Assembly (NCBI RefSeq): GCF_010091925.1
Contig: NZ_WVID01000009.1
Location: forward strand, 221,081-285,080
Direction: 5' to 3'
Length of the DNA stretch: 64,000 nt
DNA from: Nostoc sp. B(2019)
GTDB lineage: Bacteria > Cyanobacteriota > Cyanobacteriia > Cyanobacteriales > Nostocaceae
Shown: positions 47,063 through 57,386 of the stretch, piece by piece
How positions within the stretch are numbered: position 1 is the stretch's first letter
Layout: every line of letters begins with the position of its first letter
Notes under the pieces: generated by a model
What the model was told of the DNA's origin: nothing
The model's database searches: none
Seen by the model: only the letters and a program-made list of their open reading frames with translations
Translations under genes and position numbers: made by a program

Positions 47063-47106
47063 TCTGGCTAATTACTTAAAGTTCATCAACTTTTAACTCT
47101 AGGTAA

Positions 47107-47388
47107 TTAGTAATTATTAAGATTTATTGCTGATTTTTTGTGATTAGTTATACAAATAATCTCACCGTTTTCAACTGCGTGGAATATCGATCCTTCATAG
47201 AGATGCAACATTCTTGTACGCCCACTTAGTGATGTCGGAAAACTAGAAAGGCTATGCATTTCATCCAATATTTTTCGATATCCAACCTGGTTTAAATACC
47301 CGCATTTCCTAAAATCCTTACCTTGTAGACTTTTTTTTGAATAATTCTGCCACTTCCAGTCATCACAGCAAAAGTGGGATATAAACAT
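47107..47388 (-). CDS. Hypothetical protein, weakly supported
   Basis: A 93-codon frame with ATG at 47388 encodes a basic protein with several cysteines (CCDDWKWQNYSKKS). There is no recognised domain and no ribosome binding site, and it lies between two plus-strand paralogues. It may be spurious or the remnant of a gene. Confidence 0.3.
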   Translation of the reverse strand: MFISHFCCDDWKWQNYSKKSLQGKDFRKCGYLNQVGYRKILDEMHSLSSFPTSLSGRTRMLHLYEGSIFHAVENGEIICITNHKKSAINLNNY

Positions 47389-47585
47389 TCATTTGCTATC
47401 AAAGGCTTTTTGACTCTGCGAACTTATCTAATTCATATTATTTATAGAAATAATTTCTCAGAATCAATAGATAATTCTTTATGCAACAGATTTTTTATGG
47501 GTAATTTTATCAGTGTTTGTACGGTATCAAATATCGAATTAACCTCATAGGATAAACCTAAATTAACTTACTTAAGGAGTCAGAT

Positions 47586-48908
47586 ATGAGGACTCATCAC
47601 ATGTCCTTGATCAAGACCAATGAAATCACAAGTTTGTTGCTAATTCTTTCAGTTATATTTATTTTTCCATTAACTTTAACTTACTCATTGTTTGCAGATA
47701 TTCAAGGAATATCAAATCAGCAAAAAATAGAATATGTCACTCAACTATTAACAATTATTGCCATAATCTTTGGAGGGTTGGCTGTTAGCATTAATGCTTA
47801 CTTCACATCCAGACTCTCTCTGGGAATGGATCAGAGTGTATTAACAAAACACCTTAATGGAGTCCTAGGTTGGGATAAAAATATCGCAATAGGCATCAAT
47901 TACAAACAACCAAATCTAGAAGAATTTGCTCCAGAACGATTTTCTAAAGCAATTGAACAGTTAGGGAATGAAAAGATTGAAACGCGATTCGCCGCTATTT
48001 ATGCGTTAGAAAGAATCGCCAAAGATTCCCCCAAAGACCATTGGACAATTATGGAAATCCTCGCCGCTTTTATCCGAGAGAATGCCCCAGTAAGGCCAGA
48101 AGATGAAGACGAGGCTGAGTCGCAGGAATCGTCAAAGCTTCCCACAGATATTCAAACAGCTTTGACTGTTATCGGACGACGCGATTCACAAAATGATCCC
48201 ATAAATCAAAAACTAGATTTACGTAATACAGACCTCAGTGGTGCAGACCTAATGGATGCCAACCTCTCCAAGGCAATCCTGATAGGAGCTAACTTGCAAT
48301 GGGTCAACCTAATACGAGCAAACCTCTCTGAAGCAGATTTATCTGAAGTTGATCTTTGTGGGTCTATCCTCTATGAAGCCAACCTACAAAAAGCAATTCT
48401 TCCAGAAGCCAATCTGCAAGGAGTAGTCCTTAGAAAAGCTAACCTCTCTAAGGCCATCCTCTATGAGGCTAACTTAGAAGGAGCAACTCTGTATGATGCC
48501 AATTTGGAAGGAGCAATTCTTTATAATGCCAATTTGGAAGGAGCAATTCTTTGTGATGCTAACCTCTGCGGAGTAAACTTTGAGGGTAGCAATCTCCAAG
48601 AAGCCAACTTGATTGGAAGTAACTTGCAAAAGGCAAAACTGATTGGAGCGAACTTAGAAAATGTCTTACTCAGTACAGCCAATCTGCAAGAAGCCAACTT
48701 ACAAGAAGCAAACTTGTACGAGGCTAAACTACAAGAGGCAAACCTGACTGGAACTAACCTACTAGAAGCGTTCCTGCAAAAAGCGAACCTGTCAGGAGCA
48801 AACTTGAGTAAATCTGAACATTTAGAATTAGAGCAGATTGAATTGGCAATTGGCGATCGCACAACTATTTTGCCAGAAAATCTTCAAGTACCCAAACATT
48901 GGCGTTAA
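47586..48908 (+). CDS. Membrane-anchored pentapeptide-repeat protein (paralogue 3)
   Basis: The ATG at 47586 is preceded by AAGGAG. The 440-aa product has two membrane helices at about residues 14-38 and 50-72 (LLLILSVIFIFPLTLTYSLF and QLLTIIAIIFGGLAVSINAY), the same conserved module as paralogue 2 (FSKAIEQLGNEKIETRFAAI, ALERIAKDSPKDHWTIMEIL) and about 40 pentapeptides, ending AIGDRTTILPENLQVPKHWR. Closely parallel in design to the previous gene, so it arose by tandem duplication; probably separately transcribed given the 685-bp gap. Confidence 0.93.
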   Translation: MRTHHMSLIKTNEITSLLLILSVIFIFPLTLTYSLFADIQGISNQQKIEYVTQLLTIIAIIFGGLAVSINAYFTSRLSLGMDQSVLTKHLNGVLGWDKNIAIGINYKQPNLEEFAPERFSKAIEQLGNEKIETRFAAIYALERIAKDSPKDHWTIMEILAAFIRENAPVRPEDEDEAESQESSKLPTDIQTALTVIGRRDSQNDPINQKLDLRNTDLSGADLMDANLSKAILIGANLQWVNLIRANLSEADLSEVDLCGSILYEANLQKAILPEANLQGVVLRKANLSKAILYEANLEGATLYDANLEGAILYNANLEGAILCDANLCGVNFEGSNLQEANLIGSNLQKAKLIGANLENVLLSTANLQEANLQEANLYEAKLQEANLTGTNLLEAFLQKANLSGANLSKSEHLELEQIELAIGDRTTILPENLQVPKHWR

Positions 48909-49031
48909 TAAAAAAGCGAAACTGGAATTAAACATTAAGCTAATTACTTGGTTAATAGTCTTTTGATAATGGGTGATGGATAATTTTCAATATCCGTCAC
49001 CCATTACTATTAGGTAGCATAATTAATAATC

Positions 49032-50135
49032 ATGAAACGCCGAGAAGTTCTCAACACAGCTGCGATCGCCACGGCAACTGCTGCTACCCTAGTTTCTTGT
49101 AACCGAACTAGTACATCCCCTAGTGTGCAAGCTGGACTACCAAATATCCGTTGGCGGATGGCGACCAGCTGGCCCAAGTCTTTGGGTACTTTCATCGGTG
49201 CGAATACAGTTGCTAAGCGGGTTGAGGAAATGACCAACGGACGTTTTAAGATTACGCCGTTTGCAGCTGGGGAGTTAGTACCAGGATTGCAAGTACTCGA
49301 TGCTGTACAAGCCGGAACTATTGAATGTGGTCATACATCCAGCTACTATTACATCGGCAAAAATCCGGCCTTAGCTTTCGCCACCTCTGTACCTTTTGGT
49401 TTAAATGCTCAACAGCAAAATGCTTGGCTTTATCATGGTGGCGGATTAGCAGCTATACAGAAAATTTATACTAACTTCAACGTGATTAATTTTCCTGCCG
49501 GCAGTACTGGCGCACAGATGGGGGGATGGTTCAAAAAAGAAATCAAGTCTCTTTCTGACCTCAAAGGTTTGAAAATGCGGATTCCCGGATTGGGTGGAGA
49601 AGTGATGTCCCGTTTGGGTGTGAATGTGCAAGTATTACCTGGAGGCGAAGTTTACTTAGCACTAGACCGGGGAGCAATTGATGCAGCCGAGTGGGTAGGC
49701 CCTTACGATGATGAGAAACTCGGTCTAAATAAAGCCGCACAATTCTACTATTATCCTGGCTGGTGGGAACCAGGGCCAACCCTAGATGTGTTAGTTAACT
49801 TGAATGCTTGGAAACGGCTGCCCAAAGAATACCAGGAAATCTTTAAGACAGCGACTTTAGAGGCTAACTTGAATATGCTCAGTGAATATGATGCTTTGAA
49901 TGGGGAAGCACTTTCGCGATTGTTGGCTGGCGGTACTAAGCTTACTCCCTACAGCCCAGAGATTATGCAAGCAGCACAAAAAATATCCTTTGAGCTATTC
50001 AATGAAAATGCCAACAAAGACGCAACTTTCAAACAAGTTTATGAACAATGGAAAACGTTTCGGCAGAGTGTGTATAACTGGAATCGCGTTAACGAGTTGA
50101 GCTTTGCAAATTTTGTTACAAACAATAAAACCTGA
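49032..50135 (+). CDS. TRAP transporter substrate-binding protein (DctP/TakP type), Tat lipoprotein
   Basis: The 367-aa protein begins [20 protein letters not shown] with an adjacent RR and ends the leader in LVSC (Cys23), so it looks like a Tat-exported lipoprotein. The mature part matches TRAP binding proteins for 2-oxoacids: [60 protein letters not shown] and [19 protein letters not shown]. It delivers the substrate to DctQ/DctM, encoded by 51283-53200 in the opposite direction. In Anabaena a system of this type has been reported to take up pyruvate; equivalence here is inferred. Confidence 0.92.
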   Translation: MKRREVLNTAAIATATAATLVSCNRTSTSPSVQAGLPNIRWRMATSWPKSLGTFIGANTVAKRVEEMTNGRFKITPFAAGELVPGLQVLDAVQAGTIECGHTSSYYYIGKNPALAFATSVPFGLNAQQQNAWLYHGGGLAAIQKIYTNFNVINFPAGSTGAQMGGWFKKEIKSLSDLKGLKMRIPGLGGEVMSRLGVNVQVLPGGEVYLALDRGAIDAAEWVGPYDDEKLGLNKAAQFYYYPGWWEPGPTLDVLVNLNAWKRLPKEYQEIFKTATLEANLNMLSEYDALNGEALSRLLAGGTKLTPYSPEIMQAAQKISFELFNENANKDATFKQVYEQWKTFRQSVYNWNRVNELSFANFVTNNKT

Positions 50136-50234
50136 TCAGGAATTCGGATAATTAAGAAACTAGTTTAGCGGGGAGCATAATTTATATCCCAATACAGAAA
50201 CACTGGGCGATTGGAAATCGCGGCTATACAAACT

Positions 50235-50278
50235 AAACCCGCCTAGCCTGCGGCAACGGCAAAGCCGAACGCGGGTTT
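50235..50278. terminator. Hairpin AAACCCGC...GCGGGTTT after the binding-protein gene
   Basis: An 8-bp stem flanks a GC-rich internal stretch with secondary GGCAACGGCAAAGCC pairing. It is 100 bp downstream of the TRAP binding-protein gene and may end its transcript; the sequence is also of a dispersed Nostoc repeat type. Confidence 0.5.
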
Positions 50279-50394
50279 CAGGGAGTCAGAGAAGCCGGAC
50301 TTTGTTTGTGTAGCTCCCGTATTCAATTGCGATCGTCTGTGCTACCACATATTGTAATTATTCTATGAGCAGTAGTGTTTTTTACTAGACAAAA

Positions 50395-50423
50395 CTGTCC
50401 CTCTCCGACTCAGAGAGGGACAG
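50395..50423. repeat. Perfect 11-bp hairpin CTGTCCCTCTC
   Basis: The arms CTGTCCCTCTC and GAGAGGGACAG enclose CGACTCA. It lies between the TRAP binding-protein gene and a small minus-strand gene, with no U-tract. Confidence 0.8.
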
Positions 50424-50562
50424 AATTGAACTTTAGTTTCATGCAGGGAAAGGTTTATTGAACTCACACTAAGTTTAACAAATTGCTCAACTTATGGTTC
50501 CAAAAGCAAGAGACTTTAATATCAAGAAAGTAGTTTTTTGACATTAAAATTTTCTTTTGAAA

Positions 50563-50793
50563 CTAGACTTTATTACTTATAATTAAGTGTGAGTCTGAAG
50601 CCATTGAGCACCGATTCCATGCTGAGATTTTGTCTTCTACTAGACATATTCTTTTTGCGGAATCGACAGTTTCAGTCACCAGAACTTTCAGCGTTACGGT
50701 ATACACATTATTGATTATTTCGTGTCCGTAACCAACAACTTTCCCTACTTGTCCAGTTTTCTGATTTATCACATACTCATCAATAGTAAACAT
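50563..50793 (-). CDS. Small conserved-looking hypothetical protein
   Basis: The 76-aa product (MFTIDEYVINQKTGQVGKVV...) has a beta-rich, SH3-barrel-like pattern (QVGKVVGYGHEI, YTVTLKVLV). I do not recognise a family. It starts with an ATG and lies between the TRAP binding-protein gene and the permease genes, without operon spacing to either. Confidence 0.55.
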   Translation of the reverse strand: MFTIDEYVINQKTGQVGKVVGYGHEIINNVYTVTLKVLVTETVDSAKRICLVEDKISAWNRCSMASDSHLIISNKV

Positions 50794-51282
50794 AACGGTA
50801 ACTGTCTAATTTTGACAGGTTGTAAATCGTGTTTTATATATTATTGATTTCCTTACAAGTAATAACTTCTTTCTTTTAGGGTGTTTGGCTTCAGACTAAA
50901 GGAGTATTTTAAGTTTGATAGGGGCAAATCAATTATAACTTTTGGAATTTAAATTGAATTGGCTCTTGTAGCTTTGAAATTTACTTTATTCTGAAATAAG
51001 TAAAGTTTTAAGTTAACTTTTTCGCAGATTATTAAACCAAGTCTACTTTGTCCTTTATGAGCAATCATGGACAAGGTAGCCTATCAGTGAGATAGATTAA
51101 TCTTGCCTTTTTATGGTTCTACTACTTAAATAGTAAATGCATCACAATGCCCACTCTTCTGAATAGAATTAAAATGCACACCTTTCTCAAGGTTACACAT
51201 ACAGACAAAGTTTGGTCTGTCCGGTTCCGTACATAGAAACTTAGAAGAATTTATTCATTAGCGATCGCTCATTCCCACATTT
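50794..51282. other. Intergenic region
   Basis: About 489 bp, AT-rich, between the small hypothetical gene and the 3' end of the TRAP permease gene. Nothing recognisable except a GCGATCGC octamer at about 51261. Confidence 0.4.
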
Positions 51283-52620
51283 TCAACCTGCCAAAGAAGG
51301 TAAGAAACTGACAATACCAGGGAAAAGAATAATTAATACCAGTACCAATAGTTGCAACAGAATAAACGGTATGACACCGCGATAGATATCTGCTGTCGTG
51401 ACTTCCGGGGGTGCAACACCACGCAAGTAAAACAAGGCAAAACCAAAGGGAGGCGTCAGAAAAGAAGTTTGCAAATTTGCTCCCAATATTACACCGTACC
51501 AAATTAGGTCAATACCTAATTGCTGGGCAACTGGCACAAATAGAGGAATGACAATAAAAGCAATCTCGAAAAAGTCGATGAAAAAGCCGAGAATGAATAT
51601 CACCAGCATGCTAACGACCAAAAAACCAGTTTTGCCACCGGGAAGATTGGCAAGAACATCAAACATAAATTGATCGCCATTCAATCCCCGAAAAACTAAA
51701 CTAAAGGCCGTGGAACCGAACAGAATAAAAATCACCATGCTGGTGATTCGCAAGGTGGCATCACAAACCTGACGCAAAGATTCTAAGGTAAGTTGACGGT
51801 TAGCAGCAGCAAGAGCGATCGCTCCAGCACAACCCACTGCACCTGCTTCTGTCGGGGTGGCAATGCCAAAAAAGATACTACCCAGTACCAATAAAATCAA
51901 GATTAAAGGCGGCATCATCACCTGAATCACCCGCCTTGTCAAGGCTTTACCACCAATTTCTCGCACTTCGGCAGGCAAAGCTGGTGCTACTGGCTTCAAA
52001 AATGCCACAATCAGCACATGCAGAGCAAAAGCGATCGCCATCATCAAACCGGGAATCACTGAACCGAGGAATAAATCACCTACCGATACACCCAACTGAT
52101 CGCCCAGTACCACCAACACCACACTCGGCGGGATAATTTGTCCCAAAGTTCCCGATGCAGCAATCACACCTGTTGCTAATTCTTTGTTGTAGCCGTAGCG
52201 CAGCATAATCGGTAGGGAAATTAAACCCATGGCCACTACTGTCGCCGCTACTACACCAGTAGTTGCTGCCAACAACGCACCTACCAGCACCACAGCTAAA
52301 GCCAGTCCACCTCGCAAGCGTCCAAACAAAATCCCCATCGTTTCTAACAGCCTCTCGGCGATGCCAGATTTTTCCAGCATTGCACCCATGAAGATGAAGT
52401 AAGGGATCGCTAACAGGGTATAGTTTGCCATAATGCCAAAAATCCGCTGTGGCATGGCAGTAAGAAACACTGGATCAAATATACCCAGTCCAATCCCCAG
52501 GATTCCAAATGCGATCGCTACACCACCTAATGAAAAGGCTACTGGATATCCCAATGACAGCAACACCAACGCACCCGCAAACATTAATGGCCCCAGCCAT
52601 TCATAAGCTAGTGTCATCAT
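51283..52620 (-). CDS. TRAP transporter large permease subunit (DctM)
   Basis: The 445-aa protein has about 12 membrane helices and DctM signatures such as LAIPYFIFMGAMLEKSGIAE, LVGALLAATTGVVAATVVAM and GQIIPPSVVLVVLGDQLGVS. It forms the sodium-driven transport channel. It overlaps the end of the small-subunit gene by 20 bp, so the two are translationally coupled. Together with the binding protein at 49032-50135 it makes a complete TRAP system. Confidence 0.95.
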   Translation of the reverse strand: MMTLAYEWLGPLMFAGALVLLSLGYPVAFSLGGVAIAFGILGIGLGIFDPVFLTAMPQRIFGIMANYTLLAIPYFIFMGAMLEKSGIAERLLETMGILFGRLRGGLALAVVLVGALLAATTGVVAATVVAMGLISLPIMLRYGYNKELATGVIAASGTLGQIIPPSVVLVVLGDQLGVSVGDLFLGSVIPGLMMAIAFALHVLIVAFLKPVAPALPAEVREIGGKALTRRVIQVMMPPLILILLVLGSIFFGIATPTEAGAVGCAGAIALAAANRQLTLESLRQVCDATLRITSMVIFILFGSTAFSLVFRGLNGDQFMFDVLANLPGGKTGFLVVSMLVIFILGFFIDFFEIAFIVIPLFVPVAQQLGIDLIWYGVILGANLQTSFLTPPFGFALFYLRGVAPPEVTTADIYRGVIPFILLQLLVLVLIILFPGIVSFLPSLAG

Positions 52621-53200
52621 GTTCCTCCTGGGGTTCTAGTCTGCCTTCTCTATGAGACGCTACGCCAAGCAGAATTGCTAAGTTTTTGATCGCTTCAGAA
52701 ATTCCCTGGAAAATTAATAAGACAAAGCCAATGATGATCATGGCTTTAATAGGATAACGAGGCAAACCACCAGGATCAGATGATGCTTCACGAATTTGCC
52801 ACGAAGCCGCGATCGCATCCCAAGAAAAGATAATCACTATGATACAGAATGGAATCAGAAAAAATATCGTTCCTACCAAGTCTGCAAGTGCCTTTCGCTG
52901 ACGCGACCAATTACTGTAAAAAATATCAACACGGACGTGTTCGTTATGCTTGAGGGTGTAAGCTGCTCCCAACAAGAAAACTAAATCAAAAATATACCAT
53001 TGAGCTTCTATGTAAGCATTAGAAGTGAGATTGTTACCACTAATTCGCCCAAGATATCGTCCGACAACATTCCATACCCCAAGTATCAGCATTACTAGCA
53101 CCAGCCAACTAGTAAATCGACCGATGCGTTCAGTGCAACTATCAATAATTCTTGATAATCTTAATAATTTCTCCAATGCTTGTCTTACCTCTTGAAACAC
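52601..53200 (-). CDS. TRAP transporter small permease subunit (DctQ)
   Basis: The start is a GTG at 53200. The 199-aa protein has four membrane helices, with ILGVWNVVGRYLGRI and EAQWYIFDLVFLLGAAYTLK typical of DctQ, and HVRVDIFY in the loop. Its C-terminal tail (HREGRLEPQEEHDD) includes DNA from about 52648-52672 that looks like a GAGACGCTACGCC repeat of Nostoc, so part of the tail was probably added by a repeat insertion. No SD is seen upstream of the GTG. Confidence 0.9.
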   Translation of the reverse strand: MFQEVRQALEKLLRLSRIIDSCTERIGRFTSWLVLVMLILGVWNVVGRYLGRISGNNLTSNAYIEAQWYIFDLVFLLGAAYTLKHNEHVRVDIFYSNWSRQRKALADLVGTIFFLIPFCIIVIIFSWDAIAASWQIREASSDPGGLPRYPIKAMIIIGFVLLIFQGISEAIKNLAILLGVASHREGRLEPQEEHDDTSL

Positions 53201-53405
53201 TGTAAAAGTAGTTTACAGCCCAAGAGTAGGGATATATAGTCTCTTTCTTTGTTTACTTAACGGTTAAATTTTTTGAGTCTCGACATTTTGTCCACGAAGC
53301 CTTGCAGGTTCTAGCTTTTTGATACCTGGCACTGCTTAAATAGGCGATGCGATAAGCCGCATACTTTGCGATCGCAACAAGCCGCAATCAACATTAGATA
53401 CTGAA

Positions 53406-54623
53406 TTAATTAGAAAATTTCTCCACGCATCTAACAAATATTTCCACACCCATTGCTAATGCAGTTTCATCAAAATCAAATCGGGGATGATGATGAGGAT
53501 AAGCTAAGTCTTTATCCGGGTTAGCAGAACCCAAAAAGAAATAGCAACCAGGAACTTCTTGTAAGAAGAAAGACATATCCTCGCCGCCCATAGTTTGACA
53601 TTCCGGCACAATACCCACAGGAGTTTCTATCACTTCTTCTGCCACCGATCGCACCAGTTCCGCCATACCAGCATCATTAATTACAGGTGGATAAAGTGAC
53701 GAATATTCTAATTCATAACCTGCACCATGACTGTGGCAAATTCCTGTAATAATCTGCTCGATTCGCTGTTTGAAAAAGCCTTCAAAGGCAGGATTAAAAT
53801 ATCTGACAGTGCCACTCATTCTCGCTGTATCAGCAATCACATTCCGTCTTGTTCCAGCATGAAGTTCACCAACTGTCACCACAGCTGAATCAATGGGATT
53901 AACATTACGAGCGACAATAGTTTGCAGGGCGTTGACGATTTGGGCAGCAACGACAACAGAATCAACAGTTTGATGGGGCATAGCACCATGTCCACCTTTG
54001 CCCAAAATTGTGCAGTCAAATAACTCTACAGCTGCCATCAAAGCCCCACTGCGGACACCCACCGTCCCCAAGGGCAAGTTATTCCACAAGTGCAAACCGA
54101 TAATTGCATCTACATCAGGGTTTTTCAGTACCCCAGTTTCAATCATCGGTTTTGCGCCTCCTGGCCCTTCTTCCGCTGGCTGAAAGATAATTTTCACCGT
54201 GCCGGCAAAGTCTTCACGATGCTGATTAAGATAATAAGCTGTGCCGAGTGCGATCGCTGTATGTCCATCATGTCCACAAGCGTGCATTACTCCATCATGC
54301 TGCGATCGGTAGGGAACTTCGTTAAGTTCTTGAATTGGCAAAGCATCCATATCTGCCCGAATCGCCAACACTTTTTGAGTGCTGAGTTTGTTACCTTTAA
54401 TGATGGCAACAATTCCAGTCTGGGCTATACCCGTTTGGTGCTCAATTCCCCATTCTTGCAACTTGCGCGAGACAAACTCAGCAGTCAGTTTTTCTTGAAA
54501 ACCCAACTCTGGTTGTTGATGCAATCGCCGCCGCCACTCTATCAATTGTGGTTGCAATGAGCGAATCGAAAGCCGAATGCGAGATAGATCAACAGAAGCG
54601 GGGTTAGGAAAGGTGGAAACCAT
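53406..54623 (-). CDS. M20 family amidohydrolase (IAA-amino acid hydrolase-like)
   Basis: The 405-aa protein has the metal site ADMDALPIQELNEVPYRSQ (truncated by position 92-110), VMHACGHDGHTAIALG, PAEEGPGGAKPMIETG and GLHLWNNLPLG, all typical of the M20D amidohydrolases that cleave N-acyl amino acids. The lid domain is present (FDCTILGKGGHGAMPHQTVD). It is cytosolic and separated from bioD upstream by 36 bp on the same strand, so possibly cotranscribed with the kinase-bioD pair. The substrate is not certain; N-acetyl or IAA-amino acid conjugates are known for relatives. Confidence 0.93.
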   Translation of the reverse strand: MVSTFPNPASVDLSRIRLSIRSLQPQLIEWRRRLHQQPELGFQEKLTAEFVSRKLQEWGIEHQTGIAQTGIVAIIKGNKLSTQKVLAIRADMDALPIQELNEVPYRSQHDGVMHACGHDGHTAIALGTAYYLNQHREDFAGTVKIIFQPAEEGPGGAKPMIETGVLKNPDVDAIIGLHLWNNLPLGTVGVRSGALMAAVELFDCTILGKGGHGAMPHQTVDSVVVAAQIVNALQTIVARNVNPIDSAVVTVGELHAGTRRNVIADTARMSGTVRYFNPAFEGFFKQRIEQIITGICHSHGAGYELEYSSLYPPVINDAGMAELVRSVAEEVIETPVGIVPECQTMGGEDMSFFLQEVPGCYFFLGSANPDKDLAYPHHHPRFDFDETALAMGVEIFVRCVEKFSN

Positions 54624-54659
54624 TATAAAGACAAGCTAGGTGAACACTGCTAACTTAGG

Positions 54660-55346
54660 TTATTTTCCTAGTTTAAATGTTTCTAAATCTAAAGCTGATG
54701 CTATTTGGGCGAGTTTGTCCAAATCAGTTGGGTTATCTAGATAGGGTAAGCAGCCTAAAACAGGCGTGTTAGTTAGTGATTGGATCAAGTTTGGTGGTGT
54801 CCAGTCGGCTATTTCGGCATCGGAACGGGGTTGTACGCAGTTAAGGACAATGCCTTTGAGATTGACGCGTGATTGTCTAGCTAATGCCACATTCGCTACT
54901 GCTTGGGCGATCGCTCCTAATCTAACTGGTACTACTAACACTGTTGGTAAACGCCATTGTCCCGCTAAATCAGCTACCGTTAGTTCCTCGGTTACTGGTG
55001 AGCCTAACCCTCCCAAAGCTTCTATGAGAAGGAAATCGTGACGTTTTTGCAGTTCTGATAAAGTTTGCCACACCACTGCTAAATCAACTTGACGGTTTTC
55101 TTTTGCTGCGGCTATGGGAGGCGCTAGCGGCGCTTGAAAGTACAAAGGTGTAATTTCTTCAGCAGATTGCTCCAGCGAAAATAGCTTTTGATATAATTCG
55201 CGATCGCCCGTTCCCGATTGAATCGGCTTCATAATTCCCCAGCTACGCTGCGGGTAATATTTTCGCCAATAGGCTGCCAAAGCTGTAGTTAAAACAGTTT
55301 TGCCAGCCTCCGTATCAGTTGCAGTAATCAGTAGTGTGTTCAACAT
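54660..55346 (-). CDS. bioD: Dethiobiotin synthetase
   Basis: The 228-aa protein has the P-loop [28 protein letters not shown] (Lys contacting substrate), and [13 protein letters not shown] with the conserved Glu-Gly region; these are BioD features. It makes dethiobiotin from DAPA with ATP and CO2 in biotin synthesis. The ATG at 55346 shares a base with the stop codon of the upstream kinase gene (TAATG), so translation is coupled. Other biotin genes are not in the window. Confidence 0.95.
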   Translation of the reverse strand: MLNTLLITATDTEAGKTVLTTALAAYWRKYYPQRSWGIMKPIQSGTGDRELYQKLFSLEQSAEEITPLYFQAPLAPPIAAAKENRQVDLAVVWQTLSELQKRHDFLLIEALGGLGSPVTEELTVADLAGQWRLPTVLVVPVRLGAIAQAVANVALARQSRVNLKGIVLNCVQPRSDAEIADWTPPNLIQSLTNTPVLGCLPYLDNPTDLDKLAQIASALDLETFKLGK

Positions 55347-57049
55347 TAATTTCTTTGACCAGAAAACGGTTGGGGAGTTACATCCGCAGGCGGGAAAGTT
55401 TCTTCTGCACCAGTTGTAGGAGTTGGTGTCGGTATCTCAGTAAAAATTGGCGTCGGTGTCTCTATGGGTGTTGGTGTCTCTGTGGGTGTTGGTGTCTCAG
55501 TAAAAATTGGCGTGGGTGTCTCTATGGGCGTTGGTGTCTCTGTGGGTGTTGGTTGAACTGGTTTTTCTAATGCCACATTGAGGTTATAGTTGCTTTCGGC
55601 AACTCCCGTAACTAGAGTTAACTGAATAGTGTATCTACCACTAACTGGTAATGTTCCTTCATAGGATGTTACTTGCTGTGAGCTATTATCAATTGGTTGT
55701 TGGTTGGGATCTAATACTGTTAGTAAAATACCGCTTCCTTGCTCAATAAATGTTGTTAACTTAGCTCCCTCTTGCCCAAAAAATGTGTATTGGATGATTT
55801 GATTTGCTTTTAGGGTATCTTCAACCGTAGTTATGTTAGATGCTCCCAGCCTGAGACGCTTATTAGATATAACAGGTTCATCACTAGTAGCTGTAGGTGT
55901 AGGTGTAGAGGTGAATGTCGTACCACCTGAAATCACTGGTGAAGGGAAAGTTTGTGGTGGTGCTGTTTCTGATGGAGCATTTGACTGACTGCGGATAGAA
56001 CTTACCAGCGCCCAAGAACCAAACCCCGCTAATATTACCACAGCACTGCCAATAGCTCCGATCGCCAGTGGATTATCTAAAACTGAGCTTGTACGGCTGG
56101 GTGGAATCACAGGATCGGGTTTATTTGACGCAGCTGGTGGTGATACTGGGTTGGGGGCGCGACCAACAGCCATTGTTTGTAAGTTGGATACATCAGGAGC
56201 CGAGACACTGGATTGATCCGCTTGCAATGCTTGGATTACACTAGTGGCACTTTGGTAGCGATCGCTCGGTAGATGATTCAACATGCGATTCAACACCATA
56301 GCAAATTGCGGATTCACTTTTACCCAGCGTTGCCAATTCCAAGTTAGTTGATTTTGATCAAATAAAGCATTTGGTTCTTTACCAGTCAGCAAAACTATCG
56401 CTGTAACTGCTAGTGCATACAAGTCACTACTAGGATAAGCTTGCCCTGTTTGCATTTGCTCGCTGGGAGAGTAGCCTAATTTTCCTACAGTAGTAATTGG
56501 CAATGTGCTATCTGGGGATTGCAATCGTGTTGCTAGTTCTTTTACCACCCCAAAGTCAATTAACACTGGTTTGGTGTCGCTATCTCGCAAAATAATATTT
56601 TCTGGCGAGATATCTCGGTGAATAATCCCTCTACTGTGAATATGCTCTAAAACTGGCAACAGAGAGCGCATCAACTGCAATACTTCTGTTTCTGTGAAAG
56701 TTTGATTAATAGCTTGGCGCTCAGTCAACAAATCTCGATACGTCTTTCCTGCAACGTAGTCCTGCACTAAACATAAGCGCTGGTCTTGCTCAAATCTTTC
56801 CCGGAATCTCGGCACTTGGGGGTGTTCTATCTGATACAAAATAGCAGCCTCTCGGTGAAAAAGCTCTTGCGCCTTTTCCCAAGCAGAAGCTTCCGTTACC
56901 GTTGAGAGCAATTCTTTGATGGCGCAAAGTTCGTTAAAGCGCCTCTGATCTTCCGCCAGATAAGTTCTACCAAATCCTCCCTGTCCGAGAATTTGAATTA
57001 TTCGGTAACGATTTTGCAGGACAGTGCCAATTGTAATGGGTGGTTGCAT
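55346..57049 (-). CDS. Membrane Ser/Thr protein kinase with C-terminal extracytoplasmic domain
   Basis: The ATG at 57049 ([17 protein letters not shown]) is preferred over a TTG at 57055. Kinase motifs are all present: [13 protein letters not shown], the Lys of [24 protein letters not shown] and GYSPSEQ; the kinase fold ends near residue 275. A linker precedes a membrane helix (about residue 330-350, [20 protein letters not shown]), followed by a region like the bacterial pre-peptidase C-terminal fold ([13 protein letters not shown]) and a TPTE/TPTP repeat tail. The kinase faces the cytosol. It overlaps bioD by one base. Confidence 0.95.
   Translation of the reverse strand: MQPPITIGTVLQNRYRIIQILGQGGFGRTYLAEDQRRFNELCAIKELLSTVTEASAWEKAQELFHREAAILYQIEHPQVPRFRERFEQDQRLCLVQDYVAGKTYRDLLTERQAINQTFTETEVLQLMRSLLPVLEHIHSRGIIHRDISPENIILRDSDTKPVLIDFGVVKELATRLQSPDSTLPITTVGKLGYSPSEQMQTGQAYPSSDLYALAVTAIVLLTGKEPNALFDQNQLTWNWQRWVKVNPQFAMVLNRMLNHLPSDRYQSATSVIQALQADQSSVSAPDVSNLQTMAVGRAPNPVSPPAASNKPDPVIPPSRTSSVLDNPLAIGAIGSAVVILAGFGSWALVSSIRSQSNAPSETAPPQTFPSPVISGGTTFTSTPTPTATSDEPVISNKRLRLGASNITTVEDTLKANQIIQYTFFGQEGAKLTTFIEQGSGILLTVLDPNQQPIDNSSQQVTSYEGTLPVSGRYTIQLTLVTGVAESNYNLNVALEKPVQPTPTETPTPIETPTPIFTETPTPTETPTPIETPTPIFTEIPTPTPTTGAEETFPPADVTPQPFSGQRN
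55440..55559 (-). repeat. Two-unit 60-bp tandem repeat inside the kinase gene
   Basis: Two near-identical 60-bp units encode the 20-residue [22 protein letters not shown] tail of the kinase. Copy-number change would vary an extracytoplasmic linker without breaking the frame. Confidence 0.8.
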
Positions 57050-57180
57050 GATCAATTGGTTAAGTGTAATAGCAACTGAGGAGTAACTTACTTAAAGTAT
57101 GAAGTATAAACTTTCAAAGCTGAACTACTTAGAAAAAAATACACTGACTAGAAACAACTGACGTCAGCAGCCTTCCATAG

Positions 57181-57386
57181 CAGGGCTGATTCATTCGATC
57201 TCTTAGGGATTTTGTCAAGAGTATGAGTCAGAAATTTGCTTGAGTGGAAAAAAGAAAAACTACCACCTCAACCAGCAAATTTAAGTGCGTTCACCATTTT
57301 CTTGCCCAATCAGATTTTTTAGTCACCTGTTTTTTTTGCTTGAAACGCTTGTAAATCAGCGCCTTTTAGGGAATGAAACAGCCCTG
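57181..57386. mobile_element. 206-bp MITE-like element with 16-bp ends and a 10-bp target duplication
   Basis: CAGGGCTGATTCATTC at 57181-57196 and GAATGAAACAGCCCTG at 57371-57386 are inverse complements with one mismatch. Immediately outside both ends is the identical 10-bp CCTTCCATAG (57171-57180 and 57387-57396), a textbook target-site duplication. No transposase is encoded. A duplication of this length is seen with IS4-family transposases, which is an inference. Confidence 0.9.

Larger units (their letters stand above)
46901..47585. other. Intergenic region between pentapeptide paralogues
   Basis: About 685 bp containing the tail remnant at 46994-47062 and the weak minus-strand frame at 47107-47388. 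An AAGGAG ribosome binding site for the next gene lies at about 47573. Confidence 0.5.
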
